This document shows positions 1 through 9,349 of a stretch of 26,132 bases of DNA, one piece after another (position 1 is the stretch's first letter; each line of letters opens with the position of its first letter). Position numbers and translations under genes: made by a program. Under the pieces are notes generated by a model. It saw only the letters and a program-made list of their open reading frames with translations, was not told the DNA's origin and did no database searches. The stretch is from a virus. The stretch covers positions 1 through 26,132 of IMG/VR virus record IMGVR_UViG_3300006928_000065. One strand, 5' to 3'.

Positions 1-606
1 CCATATTTCTACTGGATTATATCCATAAGGTCTTTCATGTGTACGATATATAGCTCCTGCAGATAAACTAAACTTTTTACCAATAGGTAATTTAGCTCTT
101 AACTCTGCAGATTTATAATCAAAATTTACTTTTCCTTGTTTTCTACTTTCTACTTTAACAATATGGTATTTTCCACTGTGTTTTAAGAAATATCTGTGAT
201 TTTTAAATACATCATCTCTGGATCTTTCTTTTTCAGTATGAAATACATATTCAAATCCTTTAATAGCTGAATTAGGAGCTGTCATAGCTACATTAGATTC
301 AGTTCCATCATAGTATTGTTTACCCTTTATTTCATAATCAAATCTTGCGATCTTACGAATACCAAATCCATAGCGATAATCATGATCATAATAATCAGTT
401 CCATCCACTACAACAGGTACATCGTATAAACTTCCGTTAGGATTTGTTCTTACAAAATAACTTGGTGCATTTTCTTTTGAGTTTTTAAGATCTCCAGACA
501 CATAAAGAGTACTGTACTTAAAAAAATCTTTAAATAACTTTTTCTTTTCTTGTCCACTTATATTAAACGTGATAAGTAAACAAAGAGTAAGTAAAATTTG
601 TTTCAT
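1..606 (-). CDS. Secreted beta-rich protein, possible outer-membrane type (partial, first 202 aa)
   Basis: The frame starts at 604-606, immediately after the stop of the 70-residue gene, and remains open to the left edge. The first ~19 residues (KQILLTLCLLITFNISG) form a signal peptide with a flavobacterial-type end (SGQ). The remainder is rich in Tyr, Lys and alternating beta-like stretches (RYGFGIRKIARFDYEIKGKQ, YHIVKVESRKQGKVNFDY, KKFSLSAGAIYRTHERPYGY). This pattern (KIARF, YDGTES, GFEYVF, ERPYGYNPVEIW) matches a family I remember at the end of the structural module in marine podovirus-like contigs, of unknown function. A beta-barrel or periplasmic beta protein is plausible; it might act in exclusion of other phages, lysis, or as a virion-associated protein. 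The C-terminus, which would show a barrel end signature, is outside the window. Confidence 0.6.
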   Translation of the reverse strand, partial: MKQILLTLCLLITFNISGQEKKKLFKDFFKYSTLYVSGDLKNSKENAPSYFVRTNPNGSLYDVPVVVDGTDYYDHDYRYGFGIRKIARFDYEIKGKQYYDGTESNVAMTAPNSAIKGFEYVFHTEKERSRDDVFKNHRYFLKHSGKYHIVKVESRKQGKVNFDYKSAELRAKLPIGKKFSLSAGAIYRTHERPYGYNPVEIW

Positions 607-819
607 TTAGTTTTTCTTTTTACGGGTTTTTCTTTTCTTTTTACGAGACCTCCAGTCCTTCTCTAACATAGTAGTTACTGTAATGATATTCTTACATGTA
701 TCAGTTTTAGTAATTCTTACTCGGTAGTTCTCGATTTTTTCTACTTTAAGTGTTACACATTTTTCTTGCGCATTAGTTGTTAAAGTAAACGCTAATAAAA
801 TTATAATTATATTTTTCAT
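607..819 (-). CDS. Small secreted basic protein (70 aa)
   Basis: The first 18 residues (MKNIIIILLAFTLTTNAQ) are a clear signal peptide of flavobacterial type, ending in Ala-Gln, with no lipobox cysteine. The mature part has two cysteines (positions 21 and 42) that could form a disulfide. The tail is very basic (KKKRKTRKKKN). The start overlaps the stop of the giant gene (ATGA), and its stop is directly followed by the ATG of the next gene, so the three are coupled. I do not recognise the family. Position at the end of the late module, export to the periplasm and strong charge are compatible with a lysis accessory or an envelope-acting factor, but this is inference only. Confidence 0.6.
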   Translation of the reverse strand: MKNIIIILLAFTLTTNAQEKCVTLKVEKIENYRVRITKTDTCKNIITVTTMLEKDWRSRKKKRKTRKKKN

Positions 820-3800
820 GGTTTTACATAATATTGAATTGTGCCGTCAGGTCTTTCTACTTGCATAAAATCAACACCGCTTTGACCTTCTGGCTTATAA
901 TGATTCGGTCCTGATAATGGAATTTTTTTAGTAAATCCTTTCTTTTTTACTCTTTGTACTTGTTTTTTATAGTTTTCTTTTAATTTTTCGTCTTCTTTTG
1001 CTTCACGATCAATAGTACTTTGTCTTCCCCAGTATGGTAGACCTAAAATATAAGGAGACCAACCTAAACTTAAAGCTATTTTTTGCCACATCCTTGTTTG
1101 TTCATCCGTTACATTACGCATATTGTTTGTTAAATTCATAACACGATCTGCGGGTAAATTTAAAAAAGCAGATATAATTTGTGAAACAGCTAAATATGCA
1201 GGGTTGTCTAAACTCCAACCTCTTCTTTTTATTTCTTTCATATTCCAACTAAAAGATTTAGCAGCTTGTCTAAGTTTTCTAACTTTACTGTCTAAAACTG
1301 GAGAAACATCAAATATATCCCAAAGTGGATCTTCATAATCTGGAGATTTCTTTTGCGATTCATCGTACATTCTCATTGTAACATTTTTAAGCGTAGATAT
1401 AAAAGCACCACCAAATCCAAGACCAAATAATAATGAATCTAACATACCATTTGCTACATCTGCTGCTCTATTTTTATCTTTTTCTTCATCATCATCAAAT
1501 AATCCAGCAAATAAAGCTTGCTGTAAAGAATGGAATATTAAGTTCTGCATACCTACATAATACATTACACTTGATAAATTACTCATATCACTTTCACGTT
1601 GAGTCATACCTGGTTTTCTACGTCTTTTAATAAAGTCTAATACAGATTTTTTAGTTTTTCTGTTAAACTGCATTGTAACGTTTTGGAACGAAAGAAGAAC
1701 ACGACCAGCTAAACTAGCTTGTTGTTGTGATATTTTAGATGGATTACTTGATTGCTGTGTTTCTTCTGCTATAGCATAAAAATCTTTAAAAGCTTGTGCT
1801 TCTGCTTCTGCTTCAGTATATAGTTTTCCAGTTTTTGAATTAGTTCTTTTTTGTAGTGCAGCTTTTCTGTTTATAAAAAATGTAGCTCCACCTGATGCTA
1901 TAGCTAAACTATCCATTATTCTTGTTATAACAAAACCTTTATCAAGTAAAAAACTTACCATTCCTTGGAAACCACCTTTTTTACCAGCATCTACTAACTC
2001 AGCTTCATTTACGTTGATTTTTAAACCATCACGTCTATTTACAAGATAATCAGAATTCATTAATTTTAAAAATGTAGGATAAAAATCTTTACTTGCAAAA
2101 GCTTTAGCAGCTGCATATATATTATTATCACCCCAATTTATAAAATTTACCGCAGATAGTGTCTGAAGTAATCCAGATTTTTGATTTATAAACATGGTAA
2201 CACCTACTGAAGCGTTAAGCCAGTCAAGCATATCGTTAACTATACGAGCTCCACCACCTGTATAAATTGGTCTATTACTACCAGATCTCATTCTACGTAT
2301 AGAATCTTTTAAAGCTTCTACATATTTACTACCATATAAAGCTTCTAATTTATTATAAAGCTCTGGTGTAAAAACAGCTTCTATATTTTCATTCCATTCA
2401 GTTAATAATTTCTGTCTAAATCCTTTATCTATACCGTTTAATATGTCGGATTTCATATCTCCAGCCATCCAATTATTTTTAGGTGCTGGATATTTGCCGT
2501 CTTTTTGTATTAATATTACTTCGTCAGCAAATACATTTAGCTCGTTGTCACCTTCAACAAATTTAACTAAATCAGCTATATCTCTTTTAGACATACCCGG
2601 TATTTCCATACCCTGCTTGTTCCACATGTAAACTCTTACAGCTTGAGACTTAGTAAAAGGTCCAATTCCTGTTTGTTCTAATAAAGGATTTCTTTTTATT
2701 CCAAACATGTTTCTTTTAGTTTTTAAACTAGGAAATTGTTTTTTAAGAGCAGCAAAATCATTTGCAACCGCTATTTTAGCACTCATTAACTCTAATTCAG
2801 CTTTATCATAAGGTTTTATAAGATTGTCCTCAATCCATTTAGCATGTCTATTACCTTGTTCGCCTGTTCCTCTAAAAGCATATGTTAATCCAGCAAAATC
2901 ATCTGCTGATGGAGTTATTGTAAATTGTCTTAAAAATCTTTTAAATAATCCACCATCTTTTTTCTTTCCTTCTAATCTAGCTCTAACATCTGAGTATTGT
3001 TTAAAGCTTTCAACTCCAGTTACTTCTTCTAATATTTTATTTATTTCTGTATTTAATCTTTTACTTTTACTAAACTTAGCTTGTTGTACTTTATTTTTAA
3101 CATCAACAGCGTCTAATACAGCTTTAACACCAGCAACATTAGCAAATGAATCATCAGCAAAATAAAAATCATTATAACCTTCAGCTGTTTTGTTCAATAC
3201 CCAATCAGCTTTAGCTTGAGCTGTACCATCAGATAATCCAGTAATATTTTGTAAAGGTATATCTATTCCTATACTTTTTAAGAAAGCCTGTATTGCTGGA
3301 CCAGCACTATTAGGTCTAGCTGTTAAAACAAATATATCACCACTACCAAATTTACCTTGACGTTTTCTAGCAAGATCAGCTAATGGTCCTTCTTTAGTTC
3401 CTTTAGCTACATTTTCAAAATTACTAAAATCAAACTCTGCTCCTTGCTCTGAAAGTATTCCAGCTTGTTTAGCAAATTGCGCAGCAGATATTTCTTTAGT
3501 AGTACCATCAATCATATTAACAATAACCTTTTCTTTTGTTCTAGCTAATGTATCATCAAAATCAAAAACACTAATACCTTTTCTCTTAGGATTAGATCTA
3601 CTTGCTCTAATTCTGGTTTCAAAAGAATTAAGCATTGTATCTTTTCTTTGTTGAGCATCTTGAGTTCTACTAAATATTTGATCACCAAAAGTTTTAACAC
3701 CTTTATCAACAGCTTCTTGTTTTAATTTTTGAACTGGTTTACTAATTTTTAATCTTTCTTTAGCTTTTTCTAGAGTCATTATAGGTTTATCTAAAAACTT

Positions 3801-6800
3801 AGCTTCGTTTTTAGGATCTGATTGTAAAGCACTTGCGTCTACTAACAATCTATTTTGATAATTAACCGCGCTAGCATTAGATCTTAATTCTTGAGGTAAA
3901 GGTAAACCAGCTTTATCCGCTAATGATTTACCAGTATTTAAATCAACTATAGTGTTTGTATTTATTCCAGCAGCTGCTAATCTTATTATACCAGCATTTG
4001 GAGTAAGTATACTAACTCCTTCAGGTAGGTTAGAATCAAGCTTAGCTCTATCTAATTTTAAGTCCGCATTATTAGATAACTGTATTTGAATAAAGTTATC
4101 TTTAATACCTTGTTTTATCCTACCAATTCCACCATTTTTTAATCCCCACAATATAGACGCTCCAATAACATTAACAGGTGGACTATGTTCTTCTATAAAA
4201 GATTCTGTTCTTTGAGCTTGTTTAACGGGTTTTCCTGTTGAAGGATTAATGCCTTTAGCTCTTATAAATCTTTCAGATACACCAACAAATGGAGCTGCTA
4301 TTTTCATAAGTCCTGTTGTAGCTTGGTAAGATTGTGCTACAAACATACCAGCAACTTCTAATGGAATTATAAGTTTACCATCTTTCTTTTTATTTAGTAA
4401 ATCTATAAAATCCATTAAAGCATCCATGTTGATTTCTTCTTGGATCTTGTTGTCTGCTTTTTCTTGTAATGTTAATTTTCTAGGTATTTGTTTTCCATTT
4501 TTATCCTTAACAAAAGGTATTTCTATTCTTTTAGCCGCAATAATATTATCTAATTTGTCTTTAGGGTATTTACTATCATTAAGTTTAGCTAACCTTCTAG
4601 CTTCTTTATAAGCTGGATCACTTTGACCATAATACGGATTTCCAACAGCTGCAACCCATTGATCACTGTCTTTAGGCTTAGATCCAGGTAAACCTTTTTC
4701 TACATATGTTCCATCTTTTTTCTCAAAATAAGTTTTTGGATTTTTAATTCCCGCAGCTACTGCTTGTTGTTTTGTTGAGTATTTTTTATTGTTATTACCA
4801 TAAACTCTTTTTCTACCAAAATTACCCATTTTTAGTAAGTCGAACATTCTTAATGGCATTCCACTTTCTTTAATTGAATTTTCAATCTTTGTTTGGAAAG
4901 CTTTTCTATTACCTTTGTTAATAGTTGCATAGCTTACACCCATAGATTTCATCGCGGTGTCAATACCACTTTTTGTTATTGTATCTAACAAACTATTATT
5001 ATCTATAGTTCTACTAAACTTAGCACCAGATTGTATTCGCTTTCCTTGCAAGGGTTGTGCTGTTTCAAGCATACGGTTTCTAATATGTAAAGCTAGTAAA
5101 CCTTTAATAGTTTGTGCGGTTCTATCTCTATATATTGGTTTTGTTGCTTTTTCATTAATAAGATCTAAGTATTGCTTTAATGTACCTGTAAATTTACCAT
5201 CTTTAAATAAAGCATTCTTTACATTATTAGGTACAAATGTACCTTTACCCATATCATTCTTAAGCTCTACCATACGAGCATGATCTGATTGCGCGTTTTT
5301 AATTAAAAATTGTTTAGCTTTAGTTAAACCTCTTGCGTCAGTTTTTTGAAAGTTTCTTTTCTTATCAACTAAAGTTTCAGGATTAAAACCAAATAGTTTA
5401 CCATATATTTCCGCTACTGCTTGAGGTATGTTTCTTGTTTCTGCAAATCCAACATCACCTTCTATGGTTTTAGCCCATTTATTAACAGCTTTGGTTATTT
5501 CAGCTTCAGTTTCTTTACCTAAATTAGTTGTTTCACTAGGTTTTTTAGCTAGCTTATCATCTTTAACCTTTGTTTCTTTAGTATCATCAGCTACTTCTTT
5601 CGCCTCTTTACTATCAATACGTTTTTCTTGCTTCTGTTTTTCGCTTTTTTCTGCTAAAGCTTTATTTGCTACCATTTTAGCAAATCTAGTATTAGCAAAT
5701 ATTGATTCACCAAAACCTTTAGGACCAACTATAGTTCCATCAGCTCTTGTTGCTTCAGGATTGAAGTTAAATATACGCTCGTACATTTCATCAATCATTT
5801 TATCACCTTGCTCTCTACTACTTTCTCTAGATCTTATATAATTATTTATAACTCCACCAGGTAATAAAGCACTTGCAATTGGTAAAGCTGTTTTATTATC
5901 ACGCATAAACGCATCAAACTGTTCTTTAGTTTTTATACTAGTTGGTATTAAATCGTTTATAGCTTCAAGTGGTGTTGCTTTTTTAGTTTTTGAAAATTTA
6001 GGAATTCCAGATCGACCTTTAACATTTCTATATGGTGATTTTCTACCATCTAAAGTTTCTGCGATAGGTCCATAATCCATAACTAATTTTCCATTAGCAT
6101 CTTTAATCATTGTTAATGGTCCTTTACCTTCTAATGCCAACCTTTGATTAGGCGTTAATGCATCTAGCTCAGCACTTTTAGTTTTAGAATCTTTACGTTT
6201 ATCAGTTTTATCATCTACTCCTTTTTCTGCTAATTGTTGAGCTCTATCAGATAACACACCTGATTCAGAATCTTTTACATATCCTTTAACAAAATCATAT
6301 AAATCTTGTCCACTTTCAAATCCTATATCACTAGCTTTAACATTAGGTCCTACGGGATTTTCATTAGCTGCGTTAGCAAATATACTAGAAAAGAAATTAC
6401 CTAATCTTTCTATCAAAGATGGTTTAGTTTCAAATGTTTCTAATGGTATTGCACCTTCCATTAATAATGAGGCGTAGTTTGCTAAATATTCATCAGGAGC
6501 ATCTTTCAACTCTTGTTCTGAATATAGCTTCATTTTATTCATTAATAAAGCATAACCTTGAGGATCTGTTTCTTGTAATATTTTTAAGAATTCATCTTTT
6601 AGTTTTTCACCATTTGGTCCACTAAATTGTTGCTTAAGTATTTTATGTAGTAACTCATGTCTACCAACACCTATAGCTCCAGCTTCTCTCATTTTTTGTT
6701 TGTTCAAGAATATTTGACCATTAGGCAATACAAACCCGTCTACATTAGCATCTAAATCTATACCATTATCTTTAGCAAGTTGTTCAAATTCTTGAGTTGT

Positions 6801-9335
6801 TTCAAATACTTGTACAGCTTTATTTTCACCAACAGCATTGTCAAACTCTCCATCTTTTTTACCAACATTACCGAATTTTTTAGTAAACTCTATATCTTTT
6901 TCTACCTGTTTATCTATATTAGCTTGTTGCTCTGCTGATCTAGGAATAGAGGATAGTTCATTATTGATTTCATCTACTCTAGCTTGTTCTGTTTCTGTCA
7001 AAGATTTATCACCTGCTTTGTCTATTTTCTTTTGTAAATTTTCTTTTTCAGCTAATAAACCAATAGCTTTTTGTCTTTGTTGACCAGTATAATCTAATCC
7101 CTGCATTCTATTAGCAGCACCTTGCTGTGCTTTGAAATTAGCTTTTATTTCCTCAGCTTTAGTGGTAGTCATTCTACCAGCTTCAACCTCTCTTTTTAAT
7201 TCTGTATTTAAGAACATTTCAGTTGAAGGATTTGTAAGTACATCATAAGCTGCATCAGCTTTTTCATCAACTGTTAATTCAGTTACTGGTTTACCATCTT
7301 TAATACTAACAGTTTCAACTACATTCTGTTCTTTAATATTATCAGCTGTATTTTCTCTTACAGCGTTTTCCATCGCGTCTTGTCGAGCAACTTCAGATGT
7401 TTGTTCTATTTCTGTTTTAGATGGTTTCTTTTTTATATCATCAACCTGTTTAATTCTTCCTGTATCTTCTAGTCTTTGTCTTTTAGACGTTGAATCTTCC
7501 ATACCAGAAGCTATTTCTTGTGATGCTCCTCCTTCTATGAAAGGATTAACTGAATCAAACATGCCGGATAAATTTTTATAACCAGCTGAATTTAAATTTC
7601 CTTTAATATTTTTTCTTGCAATAGTGTTTCTTAACATTTGTCCACCAACACCTACAGAAGACATACCACCACCCATAACACCACCAATTAAGAAGGTATC
7701 AATTAGTTCACCAAATTTAGGGAAATACTCAGTTACCTCATCTTTATATACAGCATCTGCAACTTGATTTATAAGCAATGTACCAACCTCTGATAAACCT
7801 TCTTGTCCAAATTCTTTCATTACTTTAGTACCATACTGTCTTAATGTTTGCTCAACTGCTTCTTTAGTACCACCTCTTAATGATTTAAGCATACCAGAAC
7901 CAATTTTCTTAGTAACAAGTTCTAATAAACCTTCAGAAGCACCAGTAGTATAAGCATGTCCTAATCGAGCCCAATCTAAAGGTCTTCCATCTTGTTTGCT
8001 TTCCATATTGGTTCTAGCTGCTTCACCTACTACAATAGAAGCAATACCTACATATGGTATCATTGATTGAGCTACAGAGGGTAAAGATCCTAAAGCTGAT
8101 GCTGTAATTCTTGTTGAACCAGCAACAAAAGATCCTATTCTTTTCTTTAAATCATAATCACCATCATCACCACCCGTAAAAGCATCACCCATCATTTCAG
8201 ACATACCTACATCTCCAAAATCAGCTAAAGTCATGTTTAATTGTTCAGCTTTTTTACTAAATACATTATAAGCTTCTTCACCGGCTTCAACTACATCTCT
8301 TTGGGTTAATGTATTTAAGGTTTTTAATGGATTACCAGGTCCAAGTGCGACTTGCATTAATGGTGAGTTAAAGATTTCTTGAGCACCTGGAGGTAAATTA
8401 ATACCCAAAGTATCTCCAATCATTTGTTTAGTATCAGCTAGTAATTGTGGTGTTGCCATCATAGCAGCACCAATGCTTAATACTCCAGACTCTACAAGGT
8501 CACCTACTTCTTCACCAAAATCATATTTACCTTTTTTACGACCTAACGCGTCTGTTTGATCTGCATAAGCAGCATCACCTATTACAAATTCTGCTACTGT
8601 ATCATTAATAATATTATCAAAGCTAACACCAACAAAAGAATCATCTTCATAATCACTAAAATCCAATATACCTATAGCATCTAAAGCTCCTGCTATTGGC
8701 TCTAATGTTACATCCACAATTCTATCAGTAGCAAAATCTATTGCATCTATTCCTAGTTCTATAGTTTCACCTGCAAGTCTAGAAAGACCCTCACCTATTC
8801 TACCTTCAAATAACATTCCATACCAACCTTTTTCCTCATCAAGAGCGTATTGTTTTAATGCTTCTTTCTTTTTCTTCTTAAATTCTGCTTGAGCTTTAAA
8901 CTGATCTTCATATTGTTTAACTTTCTTCTCATCCATGTCAGAGTGTCCAAAGTGATACGCTATTGATGCTTTTTCTAATAATCCTCTGTCATCTTCTTTA
9001 TCTGCTATCGTCCAATCTACATCCCTATCACCTGCTGGTTTACTATAATATATAGCTTGGTTTGTTTCTGGATCTATAGTGAATTTAAAGTCTTTACCCC
9101 CTTTTGTTACTACAGTGTCTGGCATTATAGGTTGCTCCAATGAACCATTTTCCGATTCTGAGACCGTATTGTCTTCTGATCCCACATTGGTCTCCGCTTC
9201 TACAGCAGGATCGTTGCTCTTTACTTTTTCTTGAGGTTTATTTTTAGCTTCCCACTCCTTGGTCATAGCATACATTTCTTTACTACTCAAACCACCTTGT
9301 GCAACTAAACTTTCTATATATTGATCTTTAGTCAT
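816..9335 (-). CDS. Giant multidomain (polyvalent) internal virion protein with metallopeptidase and HAD domains (2839 aa)
   Basis: One uninterrupted frame of 2839 codons. The N-terminal ~100 residues are charged and acidic. Residues about 270-570 contain several hydrophobic Gly/Ala-rich segments that could insert in membranes (IPYVGIASIVVGEA, LIGGVMGGGMSSVGVGG). A zinc-metallopeptidase motif RHELLH gives His893, Glu894 and His897, with a candidate third ligand Glu949. A HAD phosphatase domain has VFDFDDTLA (Asp1925, Asp1927), VLTARP (Thr2005) and YFADDS (Asp2061-2062). The last ~700 residues (GLTYAFRGTGEQGNRH, LLSFQNVTMQFNR, NGMLDSLLFGLGFGGA) match a block I know from giant proteins of marine phages containing large-polyvalent-protein domains. 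Such proteins are thought to be carried in the virion and injected with the DNA. KFS(K/R) motifs recur between domains. The end overlaps the next gene by ATGA. Enzymatic substrates are unknown. Confidence 0.75.
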   Translation of the reverse strand: MTKDQYIESLVAQGGLSSKEMYAMTKEWEAKNKPQEKVKSNDPAVEAETNVGSEDNTVSESENGSLEQPIMPDTVVTKGGKDFKFTIDPETNQAIYYSKPAGDRDVDWTIADKEDDRGLLEKASIAYHFGHSDMDEKKVKQYEDQFKAQAEFKKKKKEALKQYALDEEKGWYGMLFEGRIGEGLSRLAGETIELGIDAIDFATDRIVDVTLEPIAGALDAIGILDFSDYEDDSFVGVSFDNIINDTVAEFVIGDAAYADQTDALGRKKGKYDFGEEVGDLVESGVLSIGAAMMATPQLLADTKQMIGDTLGINLPPGAQEIFNSPLMQVALGPGNPLKTLNTLTQRDVVEAGEEAYNVFSKKAEQLNMTLADFGDVGMSEMMGDAFTGGDDGDYDLKKRIGSFVAGSTRITASALGSLPSVAQSMIPYVGIASIVVGEAARTNMESKQDGRPLDWARLGHAYTTGASEGLLELVTKKIGSGMLKSLRGGTKEAVEQTLRQYGTKVMKEFGQEGLSEVGTLLINQVADAVYKDEVTEYFPKFGELIDTFLIGGVMGGGMSSVGVGGQMLRNTIARKNIKGNLNSAGYKNLSGMFDSVNPFIEGGASQEIASGMEDSTSKRQRLEDTGRIKQVDDIKKKPSKTEIEQTSEVARQDAMENAVRENTADNIKEQNVVETVSIKDGKPVTELTVDEKADAAYDVLTNPSTEMFLNTELKREVEAGRMTTTKAEEIKANFKAQQGAANRMQGLDYTGQQRQKAIGLLAEKENLQKKIDKAGDKSLTETEQARVDEINNELSSIPRSAEQQANIDKQVEKDIEFTKKFGNVGKKDGEFDNAVGENKAVQVFETTQEFEQLAKDNGIDLDANVDGFVLPNGQIFLNKQKMREAGAIGVGRHELLHKILKQQFSGPNGEKLKDEFLKILQETDPQGYALLMNKMKLYSEQELKDAPDEYLANYASLLMEGAIPLETFETKPSLIERLGNFFSSIFANAANENPVGPNVKASDIGFESGQDLYDFVKGYVKDSESGVLSDRAQQLAEKGVDDKTDKRKDSKTKSAELDALTPNQRLALEGKGPLTMIKDANGKLVMDYGPIAETLDGRKSPYRNVKGRSGIPKFSKTKKATPLEAINDLIPTSIKTKEQFDAFMRDNKTALPIASALLPGGVINNYIRSRESSREQGDKMIDEMYERIFNFNPEATRADGTIVGPKGFGESIFANTRFAKMVANKALAEKSEKQKQEKRIDSKEAKEVADDTKETKVKDDKLAKKPSETTNLGKETEAEITKAVNKWAKTIEGDVGFAETRNIPQAVAEIYGKLFGFNPETLVDKKRNFQKTDARGLTKAKQFLIKNAQSDHARMVELKNDMGKGTFVPNNVKNALFKDGKFTGTLKQYLDLINEKATKPIYRDRTAQTIKGLLALHIRNRMLETAQPLQGKRIQSGAKFSRTIDNNSLLDTITKSGIDTAMKSMGVSYATINKGNRKAFQTKIENSIKESGMPLRMFDLLKMGNFGRKRVYGNNNKKYSTKQQAVAAGIKNPKTYFEKKDGTYVEKGLPGSKPKDSDQWVAAVGNPYYGQSDPAYKEARRLAKLNDSKYPKDKLDNIIAAKRIEIPFVKDKNGKQIPRKLTLQEKADNKIQEEINMDALMDFIDLLNKKKDGKLIIPLEVAGMFVAQSYQATTGLMKIAAPFVGVSERFIRAKGINPSTGKPVKQAQRTESFIEEHSPPVNVIGASILWGLKNGGIGRIKQGIKDNFIQIQLSNNADLKLDRAKLDSNLPEGVSILTPNAGIIRLAAAGINTNTIVDLNTGKSLADKAGLPLPQELRSNASAVNYQNRLLVDASALQSDPKNEAKFLDKPIMTLEKAKERLKISKPVQKLKQEAVDKGVKTFGDQIFSRTQDAQQRKDTMLNSFETRIRASRSNPKRKGISVFDFDDTLARTKEKVIVNMIDGTTKEISAAQFAKQAGILSEQGAEFDFSNFENVAKGTKEGPLADLARKRQGKFGSGDIFVLTARPNSAGPAIQAFLKSIGIDIPLQNITGLSDGTAQAKADWVLNKTAEGYNDFYFADDSFANVAGVKAVLDAVDVKNKVQQAKFSKSKRLNTEINKILEEVTGVESFKQYSDVRARLEGKKKDGGLFKRFLRQFTITPSADDFAGLTYAFRGTGEQGNRHAKWIEDNLIKPYDKAELELMSAKIAVANDFAALKKQFPSLKTKRNMFGIKRNPLLEQTGIGPFTKSQAVRVYMWNKQGMEIPGMSKRDIADLVKFVEGDNELNVFADEVILIQKDGKYPAPKNNWMAGDMKSDILNGIDKGFRQKLLTEWNENIEAVFTPELYNKLEALYGSKYVEALKDSIRRMRSGSNRPIYTGGGARIVNDMLDWLNASVGVTMFINQKSGLLQTLSAVNFINWGDNNIYAAAKAFASKDFYPTFLKLMNSDYLVNRRDGLKINVNEAELVDAGKKGGFQGMVSFLLDKGFVITRIMDSLAIASGGATFFINRKAALQKRTNSKTGKLYTEAEAEAQAFKDFYAIAEETQQSSNPSKISQQQASLAGRVLLSFQNVTMQFNRKTKKSVLDFIKRRRKPGMTQRESDMSNLSSVMYYVGMQNLIFHSLQQALFAGLFDDDEEKDKNRAADVANGMLDSLLFGLGFGGAFISTLKNVTMRMYDESQKKSPDYEDPLWDIFDVSPVLDSKVRKLRQAAKSFSWNMKEIKRRGWSLDNPAYLAVSQIISAFLNLPADRVMNLTNNMRNVTDEQTRMWQKIALSLGWSPYILGLPYWGRQSTIDREAKEDEKLKENYKKQVQRVKKKGFTKKIPLSGPNHYKPEGQSGVDFMQVERPDGTIQYYVKP

Positions 9336-9349
9336 TTAATTTAATTTTA
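9333..9349 (-). promoter_or_regulatory. A/T-only start leader of the giant gene
   Basis: The minus strand reads AAATTAAATTAAATG. Fifteen bases are identical to the leader of the cupin gene, although the two genes are unrelated. The leader begins within the stop codon of the preceding gene, so it is more likely a translation-initiation element than a promoter. Confidence 0.45.

Noticed and set aside
5428-5841. Plus-strand ORF of 137 codons inside the giant gene, and similar plus-strand ORFs such as 2824-3165 and 4957-5283
   Set aside because: They lie antisense to a long continuous coding frame, are Leu/Ser-rich low-complexity translations, have no recognisable motif, and arise readily because stop codons are rare opposite AT-rich coding sequence.
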